From Opitutus sp. GAS368 (GTDB lineage: Bacteria > Verrucomicrobiota > Verrucomicrobiia > Opitutales > Opitutaceae), in contig CAMDOF010000017.1 of the NCBI GenBank assembly GCA_945903465.1, positions 1 through 64,000 of the forward strand: DNA of 64,000 nucleotides, read 5' to 3'. Under the pieces are notes generated by a model. That model was not told the DNA's origin. It worked only from the letters and a program-made list of their open reading frames with translations, and made no database searches. Of this stretch, positions 45,495 through 54,888 are shown piece by piece. Each line of letters starts with the position of its first letter. The stretch's first letter is position 1. The translations under genes and the position numbers were made by a program.

Positions 45495-48400
45495 ATGAAG
45501 AAGCCTGCCTTGCCGTTTCTCGCCGCGCTTTTCATGCCCGTCGCACTGTGGTCCGCCGACTGGCAGACGGCGGCCGTTCCCGGAGCGTGGGAGGTAAAAG
45601 GTCCACCGGCCGCGAAGGCTTACGATGGCGTCGCCTGGTATCGGACGTGGGTGAAGCCCGCCGCCCTCTTCTTCACCGTCCACGAGCGGAACCTGTTTGA
45701 GGAATCGGTCACGGTAAATTTGGGCGAAGTTGCGGACGCCCACGAAGTGTTTGTCAACGGCGTGCGCATCGGCACGGGCGGCCAGTTTCCGCCTGACTTC
45801 AAAAGCGGTCGCAGCGAGATGCACCGCCACAAGGTGCCGGTCGGCACATTGCGGAAAAACGAGTGGAACGAGATCGCGATCCGCATCTACAACCGCTCGG
45901 GCCCCGGTGGTTTTCTCGGCGAAGCACCGTTCATCATGACGTATAACCTCGAGTGCGTGTTCGAGGGCAAATGGGACTTCCTGACCGGCGACGGCTACCA
46001 ACCTGGGAAAGCGCTCGTCACCCAACCCACCACGTCGTCGTTCGAGGAGTTTCGCACTTCGAGCCGCGTGCTGGGCCGCTCCGCCGAATTGACCACCGGG
46101 CCGAAGCTTTCGCCGGCGGCGTCGTTCGCGAAAATCAGCGCGGCCGACGATTTGCAGGTGGACCTTCTGCTAGCGGAGCCGCTGGTCGCGCAGGGCACGC
46201 ACATCAGTTTCGACGAACGCGGCCGCACGTGGATCACCCAATACCGCCAGTATCCGTATCCCGCCGGAATCAAGATGCTGAGCCGGGACAGTTTTTACCG
46301 GTCCAAATACGACCGCGTGCCGCTGCCACCGCCGAATCACGATCGCGGGGCGGACATCATCTCGATCCACGAGGACACCAATGGCGACGGGGTCTTCGAC
46401 AAGCACAAGGTTTTTCAAGACGGCCTCAACATGGCGAATGCGGCCGTCCGGGGGCGCGGTGGCATTTGGGTGATGAATCCGCCTTATCTGCTTTTTTATC
46501 CCGACAAGAATTTCGACGACATCCCGGATGGCCCGCCCGTCGTGCACTTGCAGGGCTTCGGCATGGAGGACACGCACTCCGTATCGAACGGTCTCATCTG
46601 GGGCGCGGACGGCTGGCTCTACGGCGGAAACGGCAGCACGACCTCGAGCCGGGTGACGCGGCCGGGATTGGATCCGGAAGGTGCGGCGGGCGTTTATTTT
46701 GAGGGCTGCATGATCTGGCGCTATCATCCGGAGACGCGCGAATACGATATCTTCAGCGAGGGCTCCGGCAATCCGTTCGGCCTGGAGGTCGACGCCGAGG
46801 GCCGGCTCTACTCCGGCCTGAACGGCGGCGCGTCACGGGGATGGCACTACGTGCAGGGAGGCATGTATCTCATGCAGGGCGTGAGCCCGGGAAAATTCGG
46901 ACCGCCCCGGAATCCCTACGCGTTTGGCGACCTGCCCAAGATGAACACGCTCACGCCCGTGAGGCGGTTTTCCCATTACGGCGCGTTTGTCGACGGCACG
47001 GCGATGCCGGCCAAATACCAAGGACATCTTTTCGCCCTCGATCCGCTGCACAATGAGATCATCGATGTCGAGCGCCTGCCGCAGGGAGCGTCGTTCGAAA
47101 CGAAGGATCTCGGCGTGGCCGTTTCGAGCAAAGACGTCGCCTTTCGCCCCATCTATATCGCGAACGCCCCGGACGGTTCGCTCTTCGTGTCGGACATGTA
47201 TGAATATTACATCGCGCACGGGCAGCATTACCAGAGCCAGATCGATCCCAGCACCGGACGCATCTACCGTGTGCGCGGCAAGAATGCGCCGCTTGAACGC
47301 GACACCAATCTGTTCGTGAAAACCTCGGTGCAATTGGTGGCACTCCTCGCCCATCCGAACAAATGGCACCGGCTCACCGCGGCGCGCCTGCTGGGGGAAC
47401 GCAGGGACGCCGCCGTGATTCCGCAGGTTTTGCAAATGCTCTCGAACGACAAAGGCCTGGGCGCGCTGGCGGCAATCTGGGCGCTGCAGCAGATGGGCGC
47501 GCTCACCGACGCGACGGCGCAGTCCGCCTTCCAGCACGCCAATCCCGCGGTGCGGTTGTGGGCGGTGCGCTTCGTGGGCGACAACTATGGCGTCAACCGC
47601 GGACTCGGCGCTCCCGGCGTTGGCGTCAAAGGGGCGCGCGACCTGCCGCGGGCGGTGCTGACCGCGTTGTCGGATCTCACGCAGCGCGAACTGAACGCCG
47701 AAGTGCGCTCACAAATCGCGTCCACCGCCCGCCGCCTGACGACCGCGCAGGCCCTGCAACTCGTTTCGCTCCTGTGCACCAACAGCGGCAAGGGAACCGA
47801 CCAACCGGTCGCCGGAACGACCACGCTGAACGCCATCACGACCACCTCTGGCGCGCACGACGCCGACGTCAGCGATCCCTATATACCGCTGCTCACCTGG
47901 TGGGTGCTGGAGGCGCACGTGAACCTGGATCGCGAGGCGGTGATCAACCTTTTTCAGCCGGCGGCGCTCTGGAACCAGCCGATGGTGCAACAACACCTGC
48001 TGCCGCGGGTGATGAAGCGGTTTGCGATGGAAGGGCGCCGCCAGGATCTGCTCGCGTGCGCGAAGTTGCTGCAGATGGCGCCGACGCCCGCTCACACCGC
48101 GTTTTTGATGAAAGGTTTCGAGGAGGCCTACCGTGGAAGGGAAACGGTCGGACTACCCGACGAATTGATGCAGGCGTTGGTCGCCTCCGGGCAGACGCCG
48201 CTCGTCCTGCGCGTGCGACAAGGCGAGCAAGCCGCGATCGACGAGGCGCTCGCGATCATCAAAGACGCCAAGGCCAAGGTGCCCGACCGCGTTTTCTATG
48301 CGCGGGTTTTTGGCGAAGTGCCCGTCGACGCCGCCGTTCCGGTGCTGCGCGCGATTGCGGCGGGCAACCATCCCGCGCCGCTTCGCAAGACGTCGCTGGT

Positions 48401-49139
48401 CTCCCTGATGATTTACGATCGGCCGGACACGGGAGCGTGGGCCGCCGGATTCCTGCCGCAGACCAAGGGCGAGGTCCAAACCGCCGCGCAGGCCCTCCTG
48501 GCGAGCCGTGCAACCTGGAGTCTCGATCTGCTGCGCGCCGTGCAGGCGGGAAAAATCCCCGCGAGCGACATCCCGGCAGACATCGTTGCGCGGGTGCGCG
48601 CCCATCGCGACGCGTCGGTCGCGGAACTCGTGGGCAAAGTATTTCCCGAGCAACCGCAGGCGCCCGCGGTGAACTGGAATCCACGCATTGCCGAGATCGA
48701 AAAGATCCTGCTGGCCGGACCTGGCAACCCCTACACCGGCGAAGCCACGTTTACCCAGCGCTGCGCGAGTTGTCACAAACTCTTCTTCAAGGGTGGAAAG
48801 ACCGGCCCCGAGCTGACGAACTACCAGCGGGACAACCTGGGTACGATGCTGATCAGCATCATCAATCCGAATGCGGAGATTCGCGAAGGCTTCGAATACT
48901 ACCTTCTGGAAACCAAGGACGGCCGCAGCCTGAGCGGTTTCCTCGTCGAGCGGGATGCGCAGATCGTCGTGCTGCGCGGTCTCGAGGGCGAAGACATCGC
49001 GCTGCGCCAGACCGACGTGAAGGAACTTCGCCCTGTGGGCCGCAGCCTCATGCCCGAGGGGCTCCTCGAAGGGCTCGAACCCCAGCAATTGCGCGATTTT
49101 TTCGCCTACCTCCGCATCTCGCAGCCGATTTCGCGGTAA
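45495..49139 (+). CDS. Large PVC-type heme dehydrogenase with N-terminal carbohydrate-binding-like jelly roll
   Basis: The product has 1214 residues; the ATG at 45495 starts a clean signal peptide (ALPFLAALFMPVALWSAD). Residues about 20-150 resemble the sugar-binding jelly roll of glycoside hydrolase family 2 (VPGAWEVKGP, VAWYRTWV, ESVTVNLGEVADAHEVFVNG, EIAIRIYN) but no GH2 catalytic domain follows. Then come the dehydrogenase propeller (DLLLAEPLVAQGTHISFDE, HEDTNGDGVFDKHKVFQDGL), HEAT repeats (about 650-1060) and the heme site CASCH at 1090-1094, with Met in SLMPEGL. The jelly roll could position a glycan for oxidation. A candidate operator lies 35 bases upstream. A long overlapping frame inside the gene is a shadow. 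Confidence 0.87.
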   Translation: MKKPALPFLAALFMPVALWSADWQTAAVPGAWEVKGPPAAKAYDGVAWYRTWVKPAALFFTVHERNLFEESVTVNLGEVADAHEVFVNGVRIGTGGQFPPDFKSGRSEMHRHKVPVGTLRKNEWNEIAIRIYNRSGPGGFLGEAPFIMTYNLECVFEGKWDFLTGDGYQPGKALVTQPTTSSFEEFRTSSRVLGRSAELTTGPKLSPAASFAKISAADDLQVDLLLAEPLVAQGTHISFDERGRTWITQYRQYPYPAGIKMLSRDSFYRSKYDRVPLPPPNHDRGADIISIHEDTNGDGVFDKHKVFQDGLNMANAAVRGRGGIWVMNPPYLLFYPDKNFDDIPDGPPVVHLQGFGMEDTHSVSNGLIWGADGWLYGGNGSTTSSRVTRPGLDPEGAAGVYFEGCMIWRYHPETREYDIFSEGSGNPFGLEVDAEGRLYSGLNGGASRGWHYVQGGMYLMQGVSPGKFGPPRNPYAFGDLPKMNTLTPVRRFSHYGAFVDGTAMPAKYQGHLFALDPLHNEIIDVERLPQGASFETKDLGVAVSSKDVAFRPIYIANAPDGSLFVSDMYEYYIAHGQHYQSQIDPSTGRIYRVRGKNAPLERDTNLFVKTSVQLVALLAHPNKWHRLTAARLLGERRDAAVIPQVLQMLSNDKGLGALAAIWALQQMGALTDATAQSAFQHANPAVRLWAVRFVGDNYGVNRGLGAPGVGVKGARDLPRAVLTALSDLTQRELNAEVRSQIASTARRLTTAQALQLVSLLCTNSGKGTDQPVAGTTTLNAITTTSGAHDADVSDPYIPLLTWWVLEAHVNLDREAVINLFQPAALWNQPMVQQHLLPRVMKRFAMEGRRQDLLACAKLLQMAPTPAHTAFLMKGFEEAYRGRETVGLPDELMQALVASGQTPLVLRVRQGEQAAIDEALAIIKDAKAKVPDRVFYARVFGEVPVDAAVPVLRAIAAGNHPAPLRKTSLVSLMIYDRPDTGAWAAGFLPQTKGEVQTAAQALLASRATWSLDLLRAVQAGKIPASDIPADIVARVRAHRDASVAELVGKVFPEQPQAPAVNWNPRIAEIEKILLAGPGNPYTGEATFTQRCASCHKLFFKGGKTGPELTNYQRDNLGTMLISIINPNAEIREGFEYYLLETKDGRSLSGFLVERDAQIVVLRGLEGEDIALRQTDVKELRPVGRSLMPEGLLEGLEPQQLRDFFAYLRISQPISR

Positions 49140-49281
49140 TGCAAATGCACTTTCTAGATGAGCCAAATTACGACGCGCGGCCTCAGGTTTGCGGCCGGGA
49201 TCCAGCTCGTCTTAAAAGCCAATTGAATGACGGCTCGGTCCCCGGTTTCCGCCTCCCCATTTTTCACTCAGGATATCAAAC

Positions 49282-50280
49282 ATGAAAAAAATCAAATACG
49301 GTGTCATCGGTCTTGGCTGGTTCGGGGAAAAACACTGCGAAGCCCTCGCGGGCCAGCCCAACGTGGAGCTCCACTCATTTTGCACGCGCAATCCTGCGCG
49401 ACTCGCGGAGGTCGGGAAAACGTTCGGAGTGACGCGGCTCCACACCAACTACGACGCGATGCTGGCGGATCCGGAATTGGACGCCGTCAGCGTCGTCACG
49501 ATGTGGGACCAGCACACCGCGCCGACGCTGGCGGCGCTGCGCGCGGGCAAACACGTCTTTCTCGAAAAACCGATGGCCTCCAGCGTAGCCGATTGCGATG
49601 CGATCGTCGCCGCAGCCAGACAAGCGCAGGGATTTTTGATGGTCGGCCACATCTGCCGCTTCAATCCGCGCTACGCCGCCGCCAAGCAGGAAATCGCCGC
49701 CGGCAAGATCGGGAAAATCGTTTCGCTCTATGCGCGGCGCAATCTGCCGGCAGCGGTGGGCGCACAGGTGCTGCCGAAAATCGGCCCGATCATCGGCGAC
49801 GGCGTCCACGACACCGACCTCATGCTATGGTATACCGGCGCAAAGATTGTCAGCGCCTACGCCCAGACCGTGAACATCCGCAACTTCAAGAATCCGGATC
49901 TCGGCTGGACCATGTATCGCTTCGACAGCGGGGCTGTCGGCGTGCTCGAGGATAATTGGTGCCTGCCGGACAGCACCGCGTTTCAGATCGACGAGCGCAT
50001 GGAGATCAACGGCACCGAGGGATCCATCTACATCCACGACACGCACCCGAATTTCTCGATCGTTGACAAGACGGGCTGGCATTCGCCGGATACGACCTAT
50101 TGGCCGCTGCTCCACGGCGTGCGCTCGGGGGCGTTGCGCGAGGAACTGGCGTATTTCGTCAATTGCGTCGCGCAGGGTACCCGGCCGACCGTGATCACCG
50201 CAGAGGAATCGCGCGAAGCGGTCCGCGCCTGTCTCGCCGCCGAAGAATCCGCCGCCACGGGGAAAGTCGTGTACGTGTGA
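49282..50280 (+). CDS. Gfo/Idh/MocA family NAD(P)-dependent oxidoreductase
   Basis: The 332-residue protein has no signal peptide, so it is cytoplasmic. The N-terminal Rossmann motif GLGWFG (10-15) and the family signature EKPMAS (Glu95-Lys96-Pro97) are intact. The C-terminal sheet domain includes GDGVHDTDLMLWYTG with the His/Asp typical of catalysis. Members oxidise a ring hydroxyl of sugars or inositols, often at C3, or reduce keto-sugars. A good ribosome-binding site (CAGGA) lies about ten bases before the ATG. It follows the heme-protein gene by about 140 bases, so a role in taking up the product of periplasmic oxidation is plausible. Confidence 0.9.
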   Translation: MKKIKYGVIGLGWFGEKHCEALAGQPNVELHSFCTRNPARLAEVGKTFGVTRLHTNYDAMLADPELDAVSVVTMWDQHTAPTLAALRAGKHVFLEKPMASSVADCDAIVAAARQAQGFLMVGHICRFNPRYAAAKQEIAAGKIGKIVSLYARRNLPAAVGAQVLPKIGPIIGDGVHDTDLMLWYTGAKIVSAYAQTVNIRNFKNPDLGWTMYRFDSGAVGVLEDNWCLPDSTAFQIDERMEINGTEGSIYIHDTHPNFSIVDKTGWHSPDTTYWPLLHGVRSGALREELAYFVNCVAQGTRPTVITAEESREAVRACLAAEESAATGKVVYV

Positions 50281-50347
50281 GTTCGTTCCATCGATGAGAA
50301 AATTCCGGTCAATGGATTGGCGCGCTGCCCGGGGCATTCAGTCCGAA

Positions 50348-50421
50348 GGTGGGCCGGGCGCTCCGCGCGCGGACAGTTCGAATGACGCCACGAAAGCCGC
50401 GCGCGGAGCGCACGGACCACC
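50348..50421. repeat. Short form of the intergenic repeat element (arms only)
   Basis: Two 25-bp arms, 50348-50372 and 50397-50421, are inverted copies of each other with about two mismatches and match the arms of the elements at 30157 and 51454 (GGTGG.CCG.GCGCTCCGCG.../...CGCGGAGCGCACGGACCACC). The 24-base centre differs from the long copies. It lies in the 225-base gap between the Gfo/Idh gene and the epimerase gene and could fold into a stable hairpin. Confidence 0.75.
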
Positions 50422-50505
50422 TTTTAGGCTCCAGTCCGGAGCAGAAGCGCGGGTTCGACTGAATTTTGACTCAGCTCCGAGTACCCACCGGTCCGCTCAA
50501 CCCGC

Positions 50506-51453
50506 ATGACCACCGCAGCAGTATTCGGCGCCGGGGGAAAATTGGGCCGGCACGTCATCGGCGTGCTGGACGGCCTCGGAATCTCCACCCGCGTGCTCGT
50601 CCATCGGACACCGATCGTTGGAAAAAACCTCGCCACCGTCGCCGGCAGTATCAGCGATCCCGCGGCGGTCGAGGCCGTCGTGCGCGGAGCCGACATCGTC
50701 GTGCACCTTGCCACGGCCAAGGAGGACGCCGCCACCTTCTTCGACGTCAGTCTGCGCGGCACGTTCAACGTGCTCGAGGCGTGCCGGAGGCAGCAGGTCC
50801 GGCAGTTCATCCTCTTTGGCGGCGATGCCGCACTCGGGATTTGGTTTTATCCGCAGCCCATCCCGCTCGATGAACATCATCCGCGAACCGCCTACCCCGG
50901 CCACTACGCCTTCTCGAAGGTGATGGAGGAAGTCATGGCGGAACAGTATGCGATCCAATATGGCGTGCCCGTAACCGTGCTCCGTTCCTCCTGGGTTTTC
51001 GAGGGCGCCGATTTGCTGCGCCATTTCTCGCTGCTGCAAAATGTCAGTCCGACCGAACCGGGCCATGGCTTCGGCGAAATTTCCCCGGAGGTTCTTGAAC
51101 AGGTTCGCACCCGCCAAGAACGCATCCCCGTACTGACCGACGCCGGCGGCGCGCCGCTACGCCGTCACATCGTGCACATCGACGATGTCATGCAGGCGTT
51201 CGGACGCATGGTCGACAACCCGGCCGCCATCGGGCAGACCTTCAACATCGCGAGCCCCGCGCCCTTCGACTACGCCGCCGCCGCGGATTACCTGTCGCGC
51301 CAACTCCACATCCCAACCGTCACGCTCCGTTGTCCGTCCTATCATTCGTTCGAGATCAACATCAACCACGCTCGCGCCGTCCTTGGCTATGCGCCGGAAA
51401 ACGATTTCTTCCGCATGGCGGAGCGAGCCATCGCGGCGAAAGCTCTCCCGTAA
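50506..51453 (+). CDS. NAD-dependent epimerase/dehydratase family protein
   Basis: This is a 315-residue extended short-chain dehydrogenase. The N-terminal nucleotide-binding motif is AVFGAGGKLGRHV. HLATAK and RGTFNVLEACRRQQV follow, and the active-site Tyr-Lys pair lies in HYAFSKVMEE. The C-terminal half contains the usual HIVHIDDVMQAFGRM segment. Members act on nucleotide-sugars or free sugar acids; the substrate is not evident. No export signal is seen, so it is cytoplasmic. It is flanked by the short repeat element upstream and a long copy immediately after its stop codon. Confidence 0.88.
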   Translation: MTTAAVFGAGGKLGRHVIGVLDGLGISTRVLVHRTPIVGKNLATVAGSISDPAAVEAVVRGADIVVHLATAKEDAATFFDVSLRGTFNVLEACRRQQVRQFILFGGDAALGIWFYPQPIPLDEHHPRTAYPGHYAFSKVMEEVMAEQYAIQYGVPVTVLRSSWVFEGADLLRHFSLLQNVSPTEPGHGFGEISPEVLEQVRTRQERIPVLTDAGGAPLRRHIVHIDDVMQAFGRMVDNPAAIGQTFNIASPAPFDYAAAADYLSRQLHIPTVTLRCPSYHSFEININHARAVLGYAPENDFFRMAERAIAAKALP

Positions 51454-51787
51454 AAATCCCCGGAACAAGCCCCGGGCCATCGGGCAAACCGCACCTGCCG
51501 CCGTCATGAGTCTCCCCACTAATTCTGCTGCGCCTCCAAGGTCGTCCGCGCGCTCCGCGCGCGGCGGGATCGGTCGGTGCTTCCTGCTCGCGGCGGGAAC
51601 CATCGGGGCTTCCCGCGCGCGGCGGGATCGGTCGGCAACGCGGCACTCGAAAGACTCACCGACGCCACGCGCTCCGCGCGCCGCGGGATCGGTCGGGGCT
51701 TCCTGCTGGCCGAAGCCGCGCGCGGAGCGCACGGACCCCCTTTCGACCCAACCACGCCGAAGCAAGCTTCGGGGTATCGGAGCCAAC
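51454..51787. repeat. Long intergenic repeat element, copy 2
   Basis: This 334-bp element begins directly after the epimerase stop codon, exactly as copy 1 begins after a sulfatase stop. It has the same order of parts: 'catcgggcaaaccgcacct', 'atgagtctcccc', left arm 51540-51564, internal 'gggatcggtcgg' units, right arm 51716-51740, and tail 'cttcggggtatcggagccaac'. A second short direct repeat of the tail ('cggggcattggagccaac') follows at about 51804, just before the next gene. Confidence 0.8.
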
Positions 51788-51825
51788 ACGAATAAAAATG
51801 CCCCGGGGCATTGGAGCCAACGCCA

Positions 51826-52179
51826 ATGAACAAAGCCATGACACGCCACTTCCATCATATCGGACTGCCCACCGACCTCAGCCAGCCCGGCGAGGTCTAC
51901 GTCGCGGACACCAAGGTGTGGGTCACCGATCCGCGCAATCATCCCTATAAAGTGGAGTATCTCCGCTTCGAAAAAGACAGCCCGGTTTCCGGACCCGTGC
52001 GCGACCTGCCGCATATCGCGTTTCGCGTTTCCGACATGGCGGAGGCGCTGCGCGGCGAAAACGTCATCCTCGCGCCCTTCAGTCCGTCGCCGGGATTCAC
52101 CGTCGCGTTCACCCTTAAGGACGGCGCCGTCTTCGAGTTCATGACGTTCGAGAAAGATGCGGATCTTCCCTGGAAGTGA
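51826..52179 (+). CDS. Small VOC/glyoxalase-like protein
   Basis: The product has 117 residues from the ATG at 51826 (a second ATG at 51838 is equally possible). It begins HFHHIGLPTD and continues VEYLRFEKDSP, LPHIAFRVSDMAEAL and DGAVFEFMTFEK, the beta-alpha-beta pattern of vicinal-oxygen-chelate proteins with metal-type His and Glu near the strand ends. The protein is a single VOC module, and these usually dimerise. The function is unknown; relatives include isomerases and lyases of small keto compounds. A following in-frame GTG overlaps its stop, but the next receptor more likely starts at 52245. Confidence 0.7.
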   Translation: MNKAMTRHFHHIGLPTDLSQPGEVYVADTKVWVTDPRNHPYKVEYLRFEKDSPVSGPVRDLPHIAFRVSDMAEALRGENVILAPFSPSPGFTVAFTLKDGAVFEFMTFEKDADLPWK

Positions 52180-52244
52180 GTCGCCGCCATTTACTCTTTT
52201 CCGCTCCTCTATTTCCGCTCCCCAATCCCCAGCCCCGACAACCC

Positions 52245-54881
52245 ATGGGTCCCACCCACCCCGCCCTTCCCCGGCTCTTCGCGGCATTTGCCCTTGCGGT
52301 CACCCCAGTGTTTGCCGCCCAGTCCGCACTCGAATCCGCCCAGAAGTCGGAGCCCGTCCTGCTTTCGATTTTTCAAGTGAGTTCCGACAAGGACGAAGGC
52401 TACCGCTCCACCCAGACTATCTCCGGTTCGCGCACCCTGGCGGAGCTGCGCGACACGCCTAATTCCATCTCCGTCCTGAATCGCGAATTCCTCGATGACC
52501 TGATCGCGACGAAAATTTCCGATGCCATGAACTTCAGCGTCACCGGGGAGATCGACACCAACAAGGAGAACTCAAATGAGTCCTTCGTCTTCCGCGGGAT
52601 CACCGCCAACCTGCGGCTGCGGAACGGCGTCACCTGGTATGGCGGCACCACCGACAGCTATGCGATCGAACGGGTCGAACTCCTCCGCGGACCGCAGGCC
52701 TTCCTCTATGGCGAAGGTACGGCGGGCGGATTGATTAATCAGCTCACAAAGCAGGCGGGGTACCGCAACTTTGAGCGCGGCAACCTCATCATCGGTTCCA
52801 ACCATCTCTATCGCGCGGAGTTCGACCTCAACCGGAAGGTCTCCCCATCCTTCGCGGTGCGCGCGGCGGTCGTCTACTCGCGAGAGGACAGCTTCCAGCA
52901 TCATACGGGGCGCGAATTTCAAGCCGCCTACCTCACCGCCAACTGGCGCCCTTTCCGGAACACAAACATCAACGCCGACATCGAATATCGCGTTCAGGAC
53001 GGCGTCATGGGCAGCAACATGCTCTCAGATCAGTTCTCCACTTCAGCGCGCACCGGAGTGACGACAGCGTTGGCCGCTACCACCGGCGGGCGCACGTTCA
53101 TCCCGGCCCTGGGCATCAGCTATGACACCGTCGCCGGAGTCGCGCGCCGCCGCACCACGGGCACCGGCATCGTGATCAGTAACGAGTCAATCATGTCCCG
53201 GAAACTGAACTTCCTCGGTCCCGACTCCGTGCAGGACAGCAACGAAATCGCCTACGGCATCAACCTCAACCAGAAGGTCACCGACGCGCTGAACGTCCAG
53301 GCCAGCTACACCTATTTCGACATCGAGAAATGGACGACCGAGCGCGTGGGCAGCTCCGCCGCCGCCGTCTACCGGGACACCAACGCCACCCTGCCCAACG
53401 GGACGCCCAATCCGTATTTCAACGAGCTGTATACTGAATACTACAACCGACGAAACAACAGCCGCCAGCCCGTGCACAACGCCCGCGTCACCGCCGTCTA
53501 CGAATTAAAGCTGCCGTTCAACGTGCAGAGAATTGTCGCCAGCGGCGTATATCACGACGCCATGCCGGGCGACTTCCGCTACAGCGAGTTTGTCGATCCC
53601 GCGAGCGGCAACACCAAGGGCGCGCTCAATCCCGCCAACACGCTCGCAGCGTATACCGCCAACAGCACCACCATCAGCCAGAATTTTTTCTACCGCCGGT
53701 TATATCTCAAGGACGGCGACCGCGCCCAGCTCACCCAGGGCGGCGTGATTCCCGGCCAGTCGATCAACACGCGCGACCTGCAAGCCGATGGCGCCACGGG
53801 CCGCCTATCGAGCCGGCTGTATCGCACCCCCGCCTACGGCATCGGCTCCGACGGCTCTTACTTTGGCGGACGCATCCACACGCTCCTCGGGTGGCGCCGC
53901 AGCTCGTTCGACCAGGATCCGAGCCGTGATTTTTACAACGCCGTCACCCGCGAGACGTTCAAACTGGACACTCCGCTCAGCGTCGTCCGCACCCGTATCA
54001 CGGAGGATTCCTACAACTACGGCGCGGTCGTCCACTTCGCCAAATTTGTGGGCGCATACTATAACTACGCCGAAAGCGTCTCCCTCTCGTCCGGCGTCGG
54101 TGGTGCCCAGCTCACGCCCGGTCTGCTGCGCGGCCCGTTGAAGGGCGACGGCCATGAGTTCGGCCTGCGCTGGGTTTTTCTCGGCGACAAGCTCGAGTCG
54201 AACTGGACCTACTTCATCACCAACGCGACCAAGAACGCCGCCAACCCGGCCATTCCAGTCAACGTGCGCCAGACCGAGCTCGGCACAATCTTCGGCGCCG
54301 AAATCGACACGACCGGCGGCGATCTTCAGACGACACGCTCAACCGGGCTGGAGTTCGAGACCGTGGCCAACCTGACCAAGAACTGGCGTCTGACCTGGAA
54401 TTTTTCCAAGAACGATCTCGTCACTTCCGATCGCTACCCTCAACTGAAAGGTTATCAGGCGCGGGCCACGGAGAAGAACGTCCGCACGCCCGAGACGGAT
54501 GCCTTCCTCTCGACCGTGCCCGAAGGCACTCCCCTGCCCGGCTTCACCAAACTACGGTCTAATCTGGTCACGATCTATCGCATCGAACGCGGCCCGCTCA
54601 AGGCTCTCTCCGTCGGCGGCGGCGTGCAGTTTCGCGACAAGTCCTACCAGGGAAATTTTGATCTTAATCTGGACGGAGTCGCCGAAGAGCTTTGGACGTC
54701 CGGCTACACGCTGTGGAGCCTGATGCTTGGCTACCGCGTCAAGATTCGGGAACGTCAGGTCGACCTCAGTCTGAATATCAACAACGTCTTCGATAAAGAT
54801 TACTTCCGGTCCTATGCCCTCGCCACCGGGTCGTGGGGCGAGGGACGCAACTGGCGTTGCGCCGCGCGGGTGGCCTTCTAA
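52245..54881 (+). CDS. TonB-dependent outer-membrane receptor
   Basis: The product has 878 residues. The ATG at 52245 gives a short N-terminus and signal peptide (LPRLFAAFALAVTPVFAAQS); a GTG at 52176 is possible but would delay the signal sequence. SIFQVSSDKDEGYRSTQTIS precedes the plug (GSRTLAELRDTPNSISV; later IERVELLRGPQAFLYGEGTA). The barrel closely parallels the receptor at 39338, including ADGATGRLSSRLYRTPAYGI and GWRRSSFDQDPSRDFYN, and ends RCAARVAF. The two are clear paralogues. No TGTT-N4-AACA site is seen just upstream, so regulation may differ. Confidence 0.93.
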   Translation: MGPTHPALPRLFAAFALAVTPVFAAQSALESAQKSEPVLLSIFQVSSDKDEGYRSTQTISGSRTLAELRDTPNSISVLNREFLDDLIATKISDAMNFSVTGEIDTNKENSNESFVFRGITANLRLRNGVTWYGGTTDSYAIERVELLRGPQAFLYGEGTAGGLINQLTKQAGYRNFERGNLIIGSNHLYRAEFDLNRKVSPSFAVRAAVVYSREDSFQHHTGREFQAAYLTANWRPFRNTNINADIEYRVQDGVMGSNMLSDQFSTSARTGVTTALAATTGGRTFIPALGISYDTVAGVARRRTTGTGIVISNESIMSRKLNFLGPDSVQDSNEIAYGINLNQKVTDALNVQASYTYFDIEKWTTERVGSSAAAVYRDTNATLPNGTPNPYFNELYTEYYNRRNNSRQPVHNARVTAVYELKLPFNVQRIVASGVYHDAMPGDFRYSEFVDPASGNTKGALNPANTLAAYTANSTTISQNFFYRRLYLKDGDRAQLTQGGVIPGQSINTRDLQADGATGRLSSRLYRTPAYGIGSDGSYFGGRIHTLLGWRRSSFDQDPSRDFYNAVTRETFKLDTPLSVVRTRITEDSYNYGAVVHFAKFVGAYYNYAESVSLSSGVGGAQLTPGLLRGPLKGDGHEFGLRWVFLGDKLESNWTYFITNATKNAANPAIPVNVRQTELGTIFGAEIDTTGGDLQTTRSTGLEFETVANLTKNWRLTWNFSKNDLVTSDRYPQLKGYQARATEKNVRTPETDAFLSTVPEGTPLPGFTKLRSNLVTIYRIERGPLKALSVGGGVQFRDKSYQGNFDLNLDGVAEELWTSGYTLWSLMLGYRVKIRERQVDLSLNINNVFDKDYFRSYALATGSWGEGRNWRCAARVAF

Positions 54882-54888
54882 AAACCAC

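Noticed and set aside
47363-49285. A 640-codon + strand frame inside the large heme-protein gene
   Set aside because: The product is extremely Arg/Gly-rich with no motif. It is an out-of-frame reading of the heme protein, whose own frame carries the CxxCH and propeller signatures.
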